Positions 1-13,100 of a DNA stretch of 64,000 nt are shown one piece after another. The stretch comes from Glandiceps talaboti (lineage: Eukaryota > Hemichordata > Enteropneusta > Spengelidae), in NCBI RefSeq assembly GCF_964340395.1, contig NC_135554.1, positions 8,498,975-8,562,974 of the forward strand, written 5' to 3'. The notes below the pieces were generated by a model. It saw only the letters and a program-made list of their open reading frames with translations, was not told the origin of the DNA and made no database searches. A program made the position numbers and the translations under genes. Position 1 is the stretch's first letter. Each line of letters begins with the position of its first letter.

Positions 1-1105
1 CCCAAATTTTCAGCTCTGACATAAAAAAAAGGTGATATTTTCGCCCACCCTTGATATTTTGCAAAACAGCACCCTCACTGGCAAGATTAAACAAGCGTCT
101 GGACTAGCAACATCATCTACAGTCATGACAACGATGACACTTGTTCACCAATAGAGCATTCCTCTCATGAGTGTGTGTGTGTGTGTGGTGGGGGGGGGGG
201 GGTGAGAACATGCCAATTGTATAGATAAGCTAGGAAAGGGCTTGTTACAAGGACTCCAATAAAAAGATAGGCAAGAGGAAAATGAGGCAGAGAAACGTGA
301 AGAACATGATTTTTTTTATTTTGCATGTAAAACGTCGACCGGCCAGTCCATAGCTGCCATTAACCAGTACTGAGAAACATACAAAAATTAGGGTTAACCT
401 TACTTTTGTTTACTGGTGATAATATTAAGTTGTTCAACTAAGACAGATTGTTGTAAATTATTGAGGCAGAGCCTAACCTGGTACCTGTTCTGAAGACATC
501 TTAGCCACTGAATCTTTCTGTATTTTCATATTCTCGGCAAAACAATTGAAAATTGGTCGATGACAACAATTTCTCAGTATGTATCGTTAAAATAAAATGC
601 AGTATGGATTGAGCTGTTCTTTTTAAATAATTTGAGACATCATTCATTCATTCATTCATTTATATCATTAACCAGATTCAAACAACCCAACAAATTTATA
701 TTTTTAATTTTATTTTCTATAAAATTACAGGAGACACAAATAAAATACAAAATAAAATTAATGACAAACATTCTTACAAGTTTACATATTAGTTTTTGAG
801 ATATTGTGTCCACAGACGGACAGACAGACAGACACACACACACAACCATAACACAAGCATAACATAACACTCCCATACGGAGGTAAAAAAGGATCCATTG
901 TGTAGGGAATCACAAATACATTAAAAGCTGATTGATAAAATCATTTCTAGAACATTGGATTATTAATTGATATATCACATTTCATAAATTTGCCTGTAGT
1001 AAAAATCACCTAATTAGTATATTAATATGGCAGTGATAAAAAAATATAAGAGTACAAAAAAGTAGAATGTTTGTGATGAAATACTATGGATGTCATAAAA
1101 TCTGT
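1..1105. other. 3' flank / presumed 3' UTR side of ORC1
   Basis: No gene is seen here. The ORC1 stop codon is at 1106-1108 on the minus strand, so the adjoining bases are its likely 3' UTR. A minus-strand AATAAA (plus-strand tttatt at 709-714) lies about 395 nt beyond the stop and is a plausible poly(A) signal. A poly-G run at about 188-202 follows a (TG)n tract, a (CATT)n tract is at about 641-661, and a short (CAGA)/(CA) tract is at about 815-845. AT-rich flanks to the short arrays suggest old retroelement tails. Confidence 0.4.
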
Positions 1106-4100
1106 CTATTTTGATGGTTTCAATGCATAGAAGACATCATCCTGGCTGACATTAAGACGTATTCTCTGGTGCATATCATTACGACCACTCTCCACCAGTA
1201 TCAGTTTACTATTACCAAGTCTGGCACATACACAGGCTACTTCAGATGTTGTTGGAGGCTGGACACCTGTTTATGGGAATGTGATAGGAGAAATGGCAAT
1301 TTTGTTAATACTTTAATGACGTCATTGATGATGAAACTGATCTATCCATTAGAGTTTATATTTTATATGTACACTACAGTACTATACAATATCACAAACG
1401 AAGATGATGACACTCCTATGTAGTTGTTATTTGGTAAGTGTGTGTGTGTGTGTGTGTGTGAGTGTGTCTGTGTGTGTCTGTGTTTGTCTGAGGGTGTGTG
1501 TTTATGTCTATATGAATGATGAATGAGTGTGTGTGTGTGTGTTTTATATATACATTGAAAACTAAAGAAATTGAGACATTCAAAATTCTGCAACTAATCA
1601 AAGGATTTCAAAAATTAGAAATCAGACTCACCTTCCAGTCGACATAGGGAGAAATGTTGTTTCAGTACCTGATGTAAAAGAAATATCAAACATTATACAT
1701 ATTGATTCAAACAAAAACAATGCAAAGAAGAAATTGCATTTTTTTTTGACAGATACAAAGCTCCATGAACATGTTATCAAGTGTATGTGAGAGGCTGAGA
1801 AATAAAATTTTGCATCTGTTCATTTATAACAAAATCACAAAGATATCCAACAGAAAACTTATACTGGGTAATTGTCTCCTCTGTATTGTATTAATGATAA
1901 CAAAAACAAATGTAACAAAATACAGAGCAGACACTGTAGGAATGTTTGTGTGTTATCTTTATTGTGTCTACAGAGCAGACACTGTAGGAATGTTTGTGTG
2001 TTACCTTTATTGTGTCTACAGAGCAGACACTGTAGGAATGTTTGTGTGTTACCTTTATTATGTCTACAGAGCAGACACTGTGTAAGAGATGTTTGTGTGA
2101 TATCTTTATTGTGTCTACAGAGCAGACACTGTGTAAGGGATGTTTGTGTGTTATCTTTATTGTGTCTACAGAGCAGACACTGTGTAGTGATGTTTGTGTG
2201 TTATCTTTATTGTGTCTACAGAGCAGACACTGTGTAAGAGATGTTTGTGTGATATCTTTATTGTGTCTATCTCTCAATATAAAACCTTGTAATCAGTCTC
2301 ACTGATCTTGATTCATCATTTTATGGCATTTGCAAGCTAAGACAAAATCTTCCGTAAAGTGTAGCATAGTTTCTGCATGGTTAAATCAAACAGAGCCAGT
2401 GAACATCAGTGTGAAATGTGCAGTAAAACTGAACACAAAAAGTGTGTAATTACATTAAGTACATATATTGACGACAAACCAAGTACTTATAGGGTCAACT
2501 GTGGTGAGCTAGGTAGTCAGTTTATTTCCACACATGATCATTTTTACCTTTGAAAAGGGTGCTTCTTCCAGACCAGATTGTCTGAACTCTGATACTATGG
2601 CTCTGAGAAACAGCTGCTCTTGAAGAGATCCCTCTCTGAAAAAAATTATATTATAATTAGAAATCACACTTTATAAACTGTTTCTTAAAATTCCCCCATT
2701 TTGTGGTGCTATATTGATAACTCTGAGTGATTATATATACTGGTACTGTACATTATATATATTTATATTATAGCATTACCAATTCCAGTGAATTTTGTGA
2801 CGTCATCGCTGTACATTATTACTGATAATGTACTCCGTTATTGGGCATCACGGCCCCTGAACGAGCATAACAATACAAGCTTATTTGTTCTGTTTCTTCA
2901 TACGACTCGGTATTTTTTTCGAAATGTATGTTGTTACTTATGATTGTCATTTCCACTGTTTAAAAATACAACGCATTCATGAAACAAATTTGTGTTCACA
3001 GCAGTTCATTGAAGTGTATATGTGTGTACGTGTACGTATGTGTGTCGCTATGATTAGTATTCAGCTTCCGGGCCGAACATGGCAGACGATGTTCAGCGCT
3101 GTGTATATTATACGTTGTTTTGCGTTTCTCGGTCTACAAATTCACCGGAATTGGCAAAACTATAAAATAATAACAATAATGTACGCCCTCCCAGTCCATA
3201 ATGGACTCAAGCAAACTTTGCACTCCATAATGGGCTCGGCTGTCGCCTCGCCCATTATGTCGTTCAAAGTTTGCTTTCGTCCATTATGGGCTGGGAGGGC
3301 GTACATTATTGTTTAAATAATATATATATATATGTGTATATATACATACACTAACAACTCGATCATCGGGTTGAATAGTTCCAAGCTGGACTTACATCCA
3401 ATCTCAAGAGAAATTTTTTTTTAATGTTTTGACAAACACATCTTTTTCAAGCTGTCCATAAACACCGCCAAAAGAGCTGTGTTACCTATCACGTGTCAGG
3501 AATATTATGGACTAATTGACAGGGCTATATTGCTCCCTTGCTATCATGTCACTGTGAAGCTGTTGAGGCTTTTCCAGTCATGGTCTAAACTTATAATAAG
3601 ACTGGGAAAGCCGTGAATAATATTAGAAGGATACCATGGAAACCAAAGCCCTATTGAAAGAAATACACCATCTACAAGGTTCATTTTAGCTTGATGATCA
3701 GTCTCACCTCATAGCTACAATCTTGGGTGATGAAAACATTTCTTGGATAGCTGTTTCTACATGGTTGATATCTACTAAACCTGGTATCTTACAGTTCTTG
3801 ACTGAATACTCAGCAATCTCAGTAGCTCTCCGACAAATATCCAGGGCCCTTCTTGCATCACCAGACACAGCCGCCACCTAGAGGGACAAGTTACATTTTC
3901 TTTGGTGTTTTGTTTGAGAATTTGTGAGAGCACTTGTCACTGAGTTACATGTAAAAGTAGTACATCATTAAAAATAGTCATACATTCTCAATGAAAATCA
4001 ATATCATACTTTGTCCCAACATATGCACATTCACTTGACATGTAATAAAAATACAAAACCTACAATGAGGGAATTTGCGACCTCGAATTTGAAAGTTATC

Positions 4101-7100
4101 CCCCTCCTCACATGGGCCAGACTACAATCCAATCCTCATATGCACACATCTATATTGGGGGACAGTAATATCACTGAAAGGGTTACAAGCTGAGTTTACA
4201 TGTGTTTAGGCATAGTTTTTACTGCATGTTTAGAAGGACTTGCATTATTTCACCCACTGAAGCACATTTAACCATCACTTGTAATTGACTGAACTCAAAC
4301 CTGGTATTAAGATATAACCCACAATCGATCCAATGACATAATTTACTATACATGTACGTATCAAAAAATGTTAAGGAAATTCCTACTACGCAATCAACTG
4401 TTCTAACAATGCCAGAAGACAATTATAATTTAATAGAACATTATACTGGAATATGGTTTTATTTAATTTTAATTTATTATTAATTTTAATTTTGGTATTT
4501 TCACTATTAAAGTAAAAAGCTGATCAACTCAGCTTGCGCCACTTAATTCATATTTTTTGTCTTCTTCAAATATTCTATCATATGATAATAATTTTAAAAA
4601 ATAGCGCAAATATTGCGTTGCCGCACAACTTCATGTTCAGGGCAATGATAGATATATAATTTTTTGAAGATTTAAAGTTGTAACCAAAACAAAATTTTCA
4701 TACCTAATTTCCATCATCATAATCCAGCCATCCTATGTTGGAAGTGTACAAGACAAGTATAGCAACATCCTAATCAAACTTTAAAGGGATGTGTCTACAA
4801 GATTTTGTACTTCTTTATTTTTTAAAATCAATTTGGAACCAAGTCATACCAATGTAACAGGTTTATCTTTCTTGGTTGTCTTATTATATGCATTTCCATT
4901 AAATTTCAGCCCAATCTGCTAAGTGGTTTTGGAATGATAGATTTTTAAGCAAAAAGACACATTTTCAGCCCTAATTTGCATATCACTGATGGAATCATCC
5001 CGTCATGAACAAATCTTACTTTACACCCCCTTAAGAATGTTCCCACCAAATTTCGCACCAATCTGCCCAGTAGTTTCTGAGTTTAAGTTTTTTGACCAAA
5101 AATCACATTTTTTGACCCAAAACCAACATCCCTGATGCAATCACTTTCATTTGAACAATTTCCCAACTAGACACCAGAAGTAACATGACCACCAAATATC
5201 AAAGCAATCGGTCCAGCAGTTTTTGACTTTAAGTTGTTTACACACATACACACACACGCACAGACAGACAGACACTTTGCCATGCCTATAGCACTACTGA
5301 ACCTTTCAGTTCAGTTGTGCTAATCAAATTATACGTACAAAACTACATAACTATTTCACCTGTAAAAACTAATTTACTCTCCAGGTCAATACACAGGGAT
5401 ATGTCTGTCACTGAAAATTTACAAGATTGTGACAACAGAGTCAACATGACCATTATATTAAAGTTTGAGACAGCAAGGCCTTGCCACAGTACAATGTGGA
5501 ATAATAAAACGTTCATGAAATATAGTTTACCTTTCTAGCTGCAAATAGTACAGCGTCATCATCAAAAGCATTAATATCTCGTGTCCTTGACAACACTATG
5601 GCCTGTAACTGGTTGTATGTGTATGGCTGGAATGTCATTCTGGTCAGACCCTGAAAAATATTTGTTTAAATTCTATCAAAAAGGTGTCAACAGAAAAAAG
5701 CAAAACAAAAGAAAATGACCAGATATCCAGTTTGATACCAATGGCTAGTACTACTAACTGGTATTACATCTCAGTAAATGAGTCATACCAATGCATCATT
5801 CTGATTGGACAAGAGCTCATACAAATACTGCTATACCAGATCTAAACTTTATTTATTTATTTATTTATTTATAAATCAACATCTGACAGGCACAAAGTGC
5901 CTCCTCTAACGAGCTGATAAACAAAAAATACATGAAAACATGATACATAACATAAACACAGTCATATACACTACACTACGAGGATACAAAAACAATCAAG
6001 TAAATCACTGTTAAAAATCATTATTCTAATGTAATGGGCACATAATTATGTAATTGGTTTCTTTTGCATTATAAGTTGGTCTGACGATTTAATACTTCCA
6101 CACACAATCTTGTGAGTCACTAGCCACCATTCAGACCTTCTTTACATGTAAAGCAAAATAGTCGAAATGTGAAGTTTCAGTTGCAAAAAGAACTTGGGTA
6201 CAATAAGACTTCATGCAGCACTTACTTTCGGCACTTGCCAATAATGCCTAAATGTTGTTTATACCTACACCATTGGATACTCTGTCCATAATCACTCTCT
6301 CTGATAATTCCATAGTGTTAACAATGATATCTCTAACTGGTGTTAACTTACCAGTCTACTGGATACCCTGTTCCTTATCAATCTCTGGTAAATCCATGGT
6401 GTTAGCTAGAGTACTACTACTAACTAGTGATAACTTACCAGTCTACTGGATACCCTGTCCCTTTATCAATCTCTGGTAAATCCATGGTGTTAGCTAGAGT
6501 ACTACTACTAACTAGTGATAACTTACCAGTCTACTGGATACCCTGTTCATCATCATTCTCTCTGGTAAATCCATGGTGTTAGCTATAGCCAGGACAACTA
6601 ATTTGGCATGAGGTCTTGTTGGCCAGTCAAAGATATTATACATCACGTTCTGTTTCCTTGTCCACAGCAAGTCAAGCTGAAATGACAATTGTTTAGTGAC
6701 TATACTGTTTGATGTACTAAATACAATGTACTGTGTGTAACCAATAACCACAACACAACTTTTCAATGCTGATGAGAAATGGGTGCTTACACTTAACATG
6801 ATGTAGGCTTGGTGTTTCACTCATGGGACATTATGTTTTTTGGCACAAAGATAGACATATTTCAAGTCTAGACTAACAATAACAGAGACACAATAAACAC
6901 AGCAGGATCGCTTTTCCTTTGAAACCATTGCTATTCTTTCACAGTGCAGTAAAAACAGGTTCCTTTAAAACATGTACTTTATGATTTTAATGGCTGCGAT
7001 TGTTTATTTTCTAAATGACAATCAACACATCAACTTGACTACTTTTACATCCCCACTGTGCATGGCACCTATGTAATTGTTTCTTTAGCATTTAGAAGTT

Positions 7101-10100
7101 GTCTGAGGGTGTGTAATAAATGTCATGTCACCAGAGTGAAACACCAAACCAACATCATTTTAGCTGTATTTTGGATTTGTAATCAATAATAATGAAATAA
7201 CTTTATTTTGTCTTTCAATTGAATAGACAATGGGAAACAATATACAATGACTCATCACAAGCAAAAACTACAAATATGTCTCGAGATTGTTCTTGTACAT
7301 TTCTATGTAACAGAAGGAACCTGTACAGTAAATTACGGCTGTGAACTTTGAAGTGAACGAATCAGGTTGCTTAACATAATGCCAATTTATAGTTATCATG
7401 TTTAGTCTAACAGGCAGGGGCATCCTTGTCATACACAGAGTGAAGCCTTTAGGTAAGGATACTTACCTCATCAACTAATAATACAACAGTTTCTCTCCTG
7501 GGAGCTGGTGTGTTGAATCTTTTCTCCAGTAAATTGCTTGCATGTTCTGGGGTTGCTTTTTGTCCTGTGAGTTGCTGTGGAAAAAGAAATTGTATCAAAT
7601 TGGTTTCTTCGTATCTTTAGTTTATGGAACTAACTTTTAGAGAAACGTCCTACTGAGACTATAATTAAACCAATATCCATTCAATAGCTTATCACTATAG
7701 TATCAACATGTTGCGACAATAGTTTTAGTTTGTGTCTATCTTAGTAAATGAAAGCCTCAATTACCAGAGTAATATATATATATATATATATAACATCTTT
7801 TTAATGTAAGTGACTAAGATAGTAATATTTGTCTTTCCCATTATGATGTCTAAGTTTCCAAAATCAAGGAAAATACTAACTTCCACCTCACCTTGTGTAT
7901 TTGTACAAAAGCTTGATGTGGATCTGTCATTTTCATTCCATTTATTTCCAGGAAGTGAAAAGTTGGTATGTCTCCTCTATTCCTGGATTTCCTTAGACAC
8001 CTCATCACTTCATGTACAGTCGCCGTTTTACCAGTTCCTGGCACACCAGATATGTACATACACCTAACACAAATAAATTTAATTCAAATATCAATACACT
8101 CAATACAGCAAAAACATTTCCTTTGTGGTTTTTCCTCTCGTTTATATTTTGATACAGTGGCAATGTTATATATCAGTAACTGTAATAATATATCATAACC
8201 ATTGGGCAGAAGTGCCAATGTGATGTACATATGCTTGCAGTATTCTTTGCAGTCGTACCTTTCAAGTGTATGTGCAACACAAAACACTGTGAGTTCAAGT
8301 GCAAATCATGCAAGTATTGATGCATCATGGGATTATGTAATGTTCCATCTGAAACCTTGCTAATTTGTTAGCATGTAATTTTGTGTACATCATAGAAAGT
8401 TTGTGCACTTATTTACACATAGGTACATATCATTAATGTAATCATATTTCCAGTTTTGCAATACGGTGCAAATACCAAAAGTATGTGCGTGAACTGATTG
8501 CAAGTGATAATTGTTACATAATTTTATAGGTTACTGTAACAGTACCTTTGGAGTATAGGACAAATCACTGTTATCTGTGGTATATGGCGCCCTCATTTTG
8601 TCTTTATTCTATACTTTTGTTTTTATTTATTTATGGTGTCCTCATTTTGTCTTTGACGCTTGTTTTATACCATTTGTTTTTAGTTCGTAATTATGTATCT
8701 GCATTCCTTTGACTGGTATAAAGTATGGCAACAATATTGGAATGCAACAAAATGAATTGTACAAATTAAAGACAGGTACAATTGATTCTGTCGTAGGGTT
8801 TTTTGGCATAACGTTCTTTATGCAATTTCTTACTTTAGTTTGAGGTTGCGAGGAATTTCTTGATATTTTTTTTTTGTAATTGGGGATGGTGGTTATCTAT
8901 ACATTGCTGTGTAGAGTAAAAGTGAAATGTGTTGAAGGTCTAAATACCATGACTACAACTGTTACCTCACAATGTATATGATAATATCAAAGTATTTACC
9001 CGCCAGTTCCATCCAAGACTTTACTTTCCACAAACCCATAGATATCAGCAAACTCTTCTTCCCTACAAGGTAAAGTTTCAGGTACGGCAGAAACATGCAG
9101 TTTAGCTCTGGCTGCTTCTAATGGACTCTTTGGCAGCTGATATGGTTTCCTTCTCGCTGGAATACTTGGTGTCATTGCCTCTCTCTTTGGTGTTTTCTTT
9201 ACTTTTGGTGTTACCATGGTACTCTGTTGGTTTTAAAAAATACAGTATCCCTCCTTATCATGTCCATGAATTTTCAGTTACATAATTAACATATTTTTTT
9301 CTAACAATTGGTTACTTGCGCTATAATCAGTGATTTGTTCAGGGTGAAACATACAATTTTTTTAAAAGTAAAATGGACCAAAATTCCTCACCAAAATTAT
9401 GACATAATGTCTGAAAATATTCATTACTGTTATACTAACAAAACTTTCCGTTACTGGGGGGTGGGGGTGGGGGGTTTATTTCAAAAGTTGTCATTATTCA
9501 TCATAACCTCATATAATGATATAACAGTCAATCTTACCTTTCTTCTTTGAGACTTTCTACTTTGAGAGGTTTTAACGGATGAACTTCTCCGTGTTGACTT
9601 TGGTGTTTTTACTATCTCAAAATCAGAGTCATTGTCATCGTTGACATCATCATCTTCATCATCATCATCATCCTCCGCTTCATCTGGTCGATAATCATCA
9701 TCATAATCATCATCACCACTATCATAGTCAACCTCTTTGTAGTTCATCTTAGATGGTGTTTTCCTTAATGAAGTCCTCACGTTTTTTGTACTATGACTTG
9801 ATTTATATTCCAAGTTATCTTTCTTCACTTGCTTCGTTGGAGAAAGTTTCACTGAGAAATCACCAATGTCAATTGTTTGATTGCTTAGTGTAACCCTTCT
9901 CTTTGATTTGAGATTTGTGTACGATTTTGTGTTCTTTGAAGAAGTTGAATTTGTTGATTTAACCGAGACAAAATCTAGATTTTCAGAAATACCATTTGAT
10001 CGTATTAATTTAGTACCAAAACTCAACGATTTTCTTGTGACTCTCTTATCAACCTTTTTTTCTGATTTTGACAGCACTTCGTCAGATTTCCGTACTGTCC

Positions 10101-13100
10101 TTTTATTTGGAGCAGTGGCTGGACACTTGGGTTCCCTTCGTTTGGATGGTTTGACGGAAGGTGTCTGATCAATGACAGAACCTGATCGATGTCTCTTTAG
10201 CTTCACACAAATATCACCAATCTCACTACGACTTGCCTTTCGTTTACTTTGTGGCATCGATGTCCATTTCATATTATTCTCACTTTCTACAGATTCCCCA
10301 CTGTACACTGAAGTCCTGTCAGAAACACTATCATCATCATCAAATGCATCATCATCATCATCGTCGTCGTCATCCTCAAGAAAGTCCAGTACAAATTTAT
10401 CCTTGATAAGTCCTCTTCTTGATGGTGATACAAGGATCCCTATCGGTTAAAAAAAGAAGATTGGTGCAAAATAACATACATTTGTAAAGACTATCAGAAA
10501 CTAATTCAAAAAACATAGCAACTGACTTAGCAGTGACAAATTAAAGAAAGACACTTTGTACCAATTATATGTGTCACAGTTGTATTTATCTTAATCACGT
10601 AACTGTGTCTGCTTTTACTGCGCCTGTTTTTACTGTTTCTGTTTCGTTTATAGTGTGCAGATGTCCTTTTGTGCTTTGTTTTTGTGACTTACCCTACCAT
10701 GTTCCTTTGTAAATATTCATTTCAATATCTATGTTCATTCATCATGTCACCTGGACTCATCTGCTAACTATATAATATATACTCTTCATCCAATAACACC
10801 TGTTTTCAAATTCTAACATCCAATCACTTCCTTCCTTCTACATATCTTTCATCACATGATCTTTCCTTCAAAAGTATGCGCGGCAGGCTAGTTAATGCAG
10901 AAGTGCAGATGTGGCCAGCTACACAAGACGTGTAACTTTTGTGTGTAAAATTGCAACTTAGTCCATACTTTATCTCAGTCTCCAGTTATTTTGTTATTTG
11001 TATCTTACCTTTACTTTTATGTTATCTTATAGTATTTATTATAGTTAAGGCAGAAGTGCAGGCATGGCCAGAACGACTACACAAGACTAGTGTTACTTTT
11101 GTGTGTACAATTGCAGTTGCAGAATAAAGGTACGGTCAACTAAAAGTTCTCACACTTATCGTTTTTGGTGCAACCATGACATAAGTTTTACCAAAGGTCC
11201 TGAATTTCAGCAACAAAAAATAATTTTCACATACATGTAGACACACATTTGTGGGGTCAGGCAGCATCAGTGACTTTTCTAATGCTGCCACAGAGGGCAT
11301 GTTTCAATTTTTTTTTTTGGCACTATTGCAGAAATATACAAATGTAGGTCTAAATTACAATGAACATAGCAATAAAGTGAATGGAGAACTCAAGTAGATT
11401 TACCTTCAAAATGCACTGTGTTTTTGCTTTTAAGTTTTAAGTTCCAGGATGCATGGTTATGGGGTGGGGAGGGGACTGATAAAACTTGCATAGATGTCCA
11501 TACTAGTGAATATAATTTTGGCAAGAAACATCTGTAAATTACCTAAGGAAATCAGATAGATATTATCTATTTACCAACCATAACAAAAATATAGTACCTA
11601 TCAACCTCGATAAAAACAAATTTATATATGTGTACAGGTTCCCTTCCAGAGCAGAGTACATTCTAGCAACATCTCAGTTATCACATACATACAGTCAAAA
11701 TTGTCCATTCAGATTTCATAAATGCATCATTTTCTGTCTAAATATATATATATATACTTTTATTTCAATTACATTAAAGTCTTACCTGGAGACTTGACTT
11801 CTGTCCTTCCCTTCGTTTTATTTTTCGTTTTATTTTTCATTTCCTCTACATTTCCTTTTCCAGGTGTCTTCGTCATTTCATTTCTTCTTTTAGGAGTTTT
11901 ACCATCCTTTATTTTGGTGACATTGCTGGGCGTTTTCTGTTTGGAATACTGACTATCAGCAATTCTTGCAGGTGTTCTAGATTGCCTTTGATTTCCATTC
12001 ACATTTCTAGACTTGGACAGCCTTAAATTCATGTATCTTTTGTCCAGCAAGTCACTTTCTAAGGGTACAAACTTATCTCCATTGAAAGCTTGTCTGGCAT
12101 AAAATGTTCTGATGCCATTGTCTGTTAGAATGTCTGGAAGTGGATGATTCTCTGGTAAGTGGATTACCTTGAGGAACATGTAAGAAAGAAGTTAAGCAAA
12201 GTCATTGACAATCATTTTTTAATCAAGTCCAACCCTTCTCTTTGATTTGAGATTTCTATAAGATTTTCGGTCCTCTTTTAATTTGAATTTGTTGTTTTAT
12301 TATTAACTCTCATTCTGACTAATCCAAAGCCATTATCTTTTATTAAAAGGACTTTACCCGAAGAGAATTAATGCAAAATCTAGGTTTCAGCAACATCATT
12401 TGATCTTGCTAATTTAGTACCAAAACTCATCAAATTCTTTGTGGTGGTGGTGGTGGTGATGGTAGTGGTAGTAGTTACAAATGTATGTTGGTTGTAGTGG
12501 TGATGGCAGTGGTGGTGGTGGTGGTGGTTATGGTAATGGTGGTAGTTATGGTGGTTGTAGTGGTGGTGGTGGTGGTGGTGGTGGTTATGGTGACAGTAGT
12601 GGTGGTGGTTAATTTGAGATTAGATTCTTAAACCTACATGTCAATTCTTACCTTGCATTTAAATCTGATGGTCTCAATGTCAATCTCTCTGTTCTCCAAG
12701 TCTAATCTCTTAGTGTATAGATAAATTTCCCTGTGATCCTGATTTTTGGCACGTTTTGATTTAGGCAGTTCATCATTTCTCACATACCATTGCACAATAG
12801 CTCTCTTACTGTCTTCACTTTCTCCTGTACAACAACAACAAAAATATGACGTGTAAGTTGTGTTCATTAACATTAACACCCAACAACAAAAATAGATATG
12901 TTGATCTCCCATGAACATAATCTAATATACACAGTGCTTTTATTAAAGCTGCACTGTCACTCAAACATTTTTTGAAATTGTTTTATTAGATATAATGACT
13001 TAAAGAAATATTGTACACCTCAAAAAGTAATAAATCACCCACGTTTAAATGTTTAAATGAACTTCTCTGAGTGGTTTGTATATTTCAGATGCTTACTAAT

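Noticed and set aside
1765-2305. Cys-rich repeat proteins
   Set aside because: Frames across the 48-51 bp minisatellite in an ORC1 intron; frame is not preserved across units of 48, 50 and 51 bp.
2885-3316. 143-codon plus-strand frame
   Set aside because: It runs through the foldback element at 3173-3312, so its C-terminal half is repeat sequence, and no protein motif is visible.
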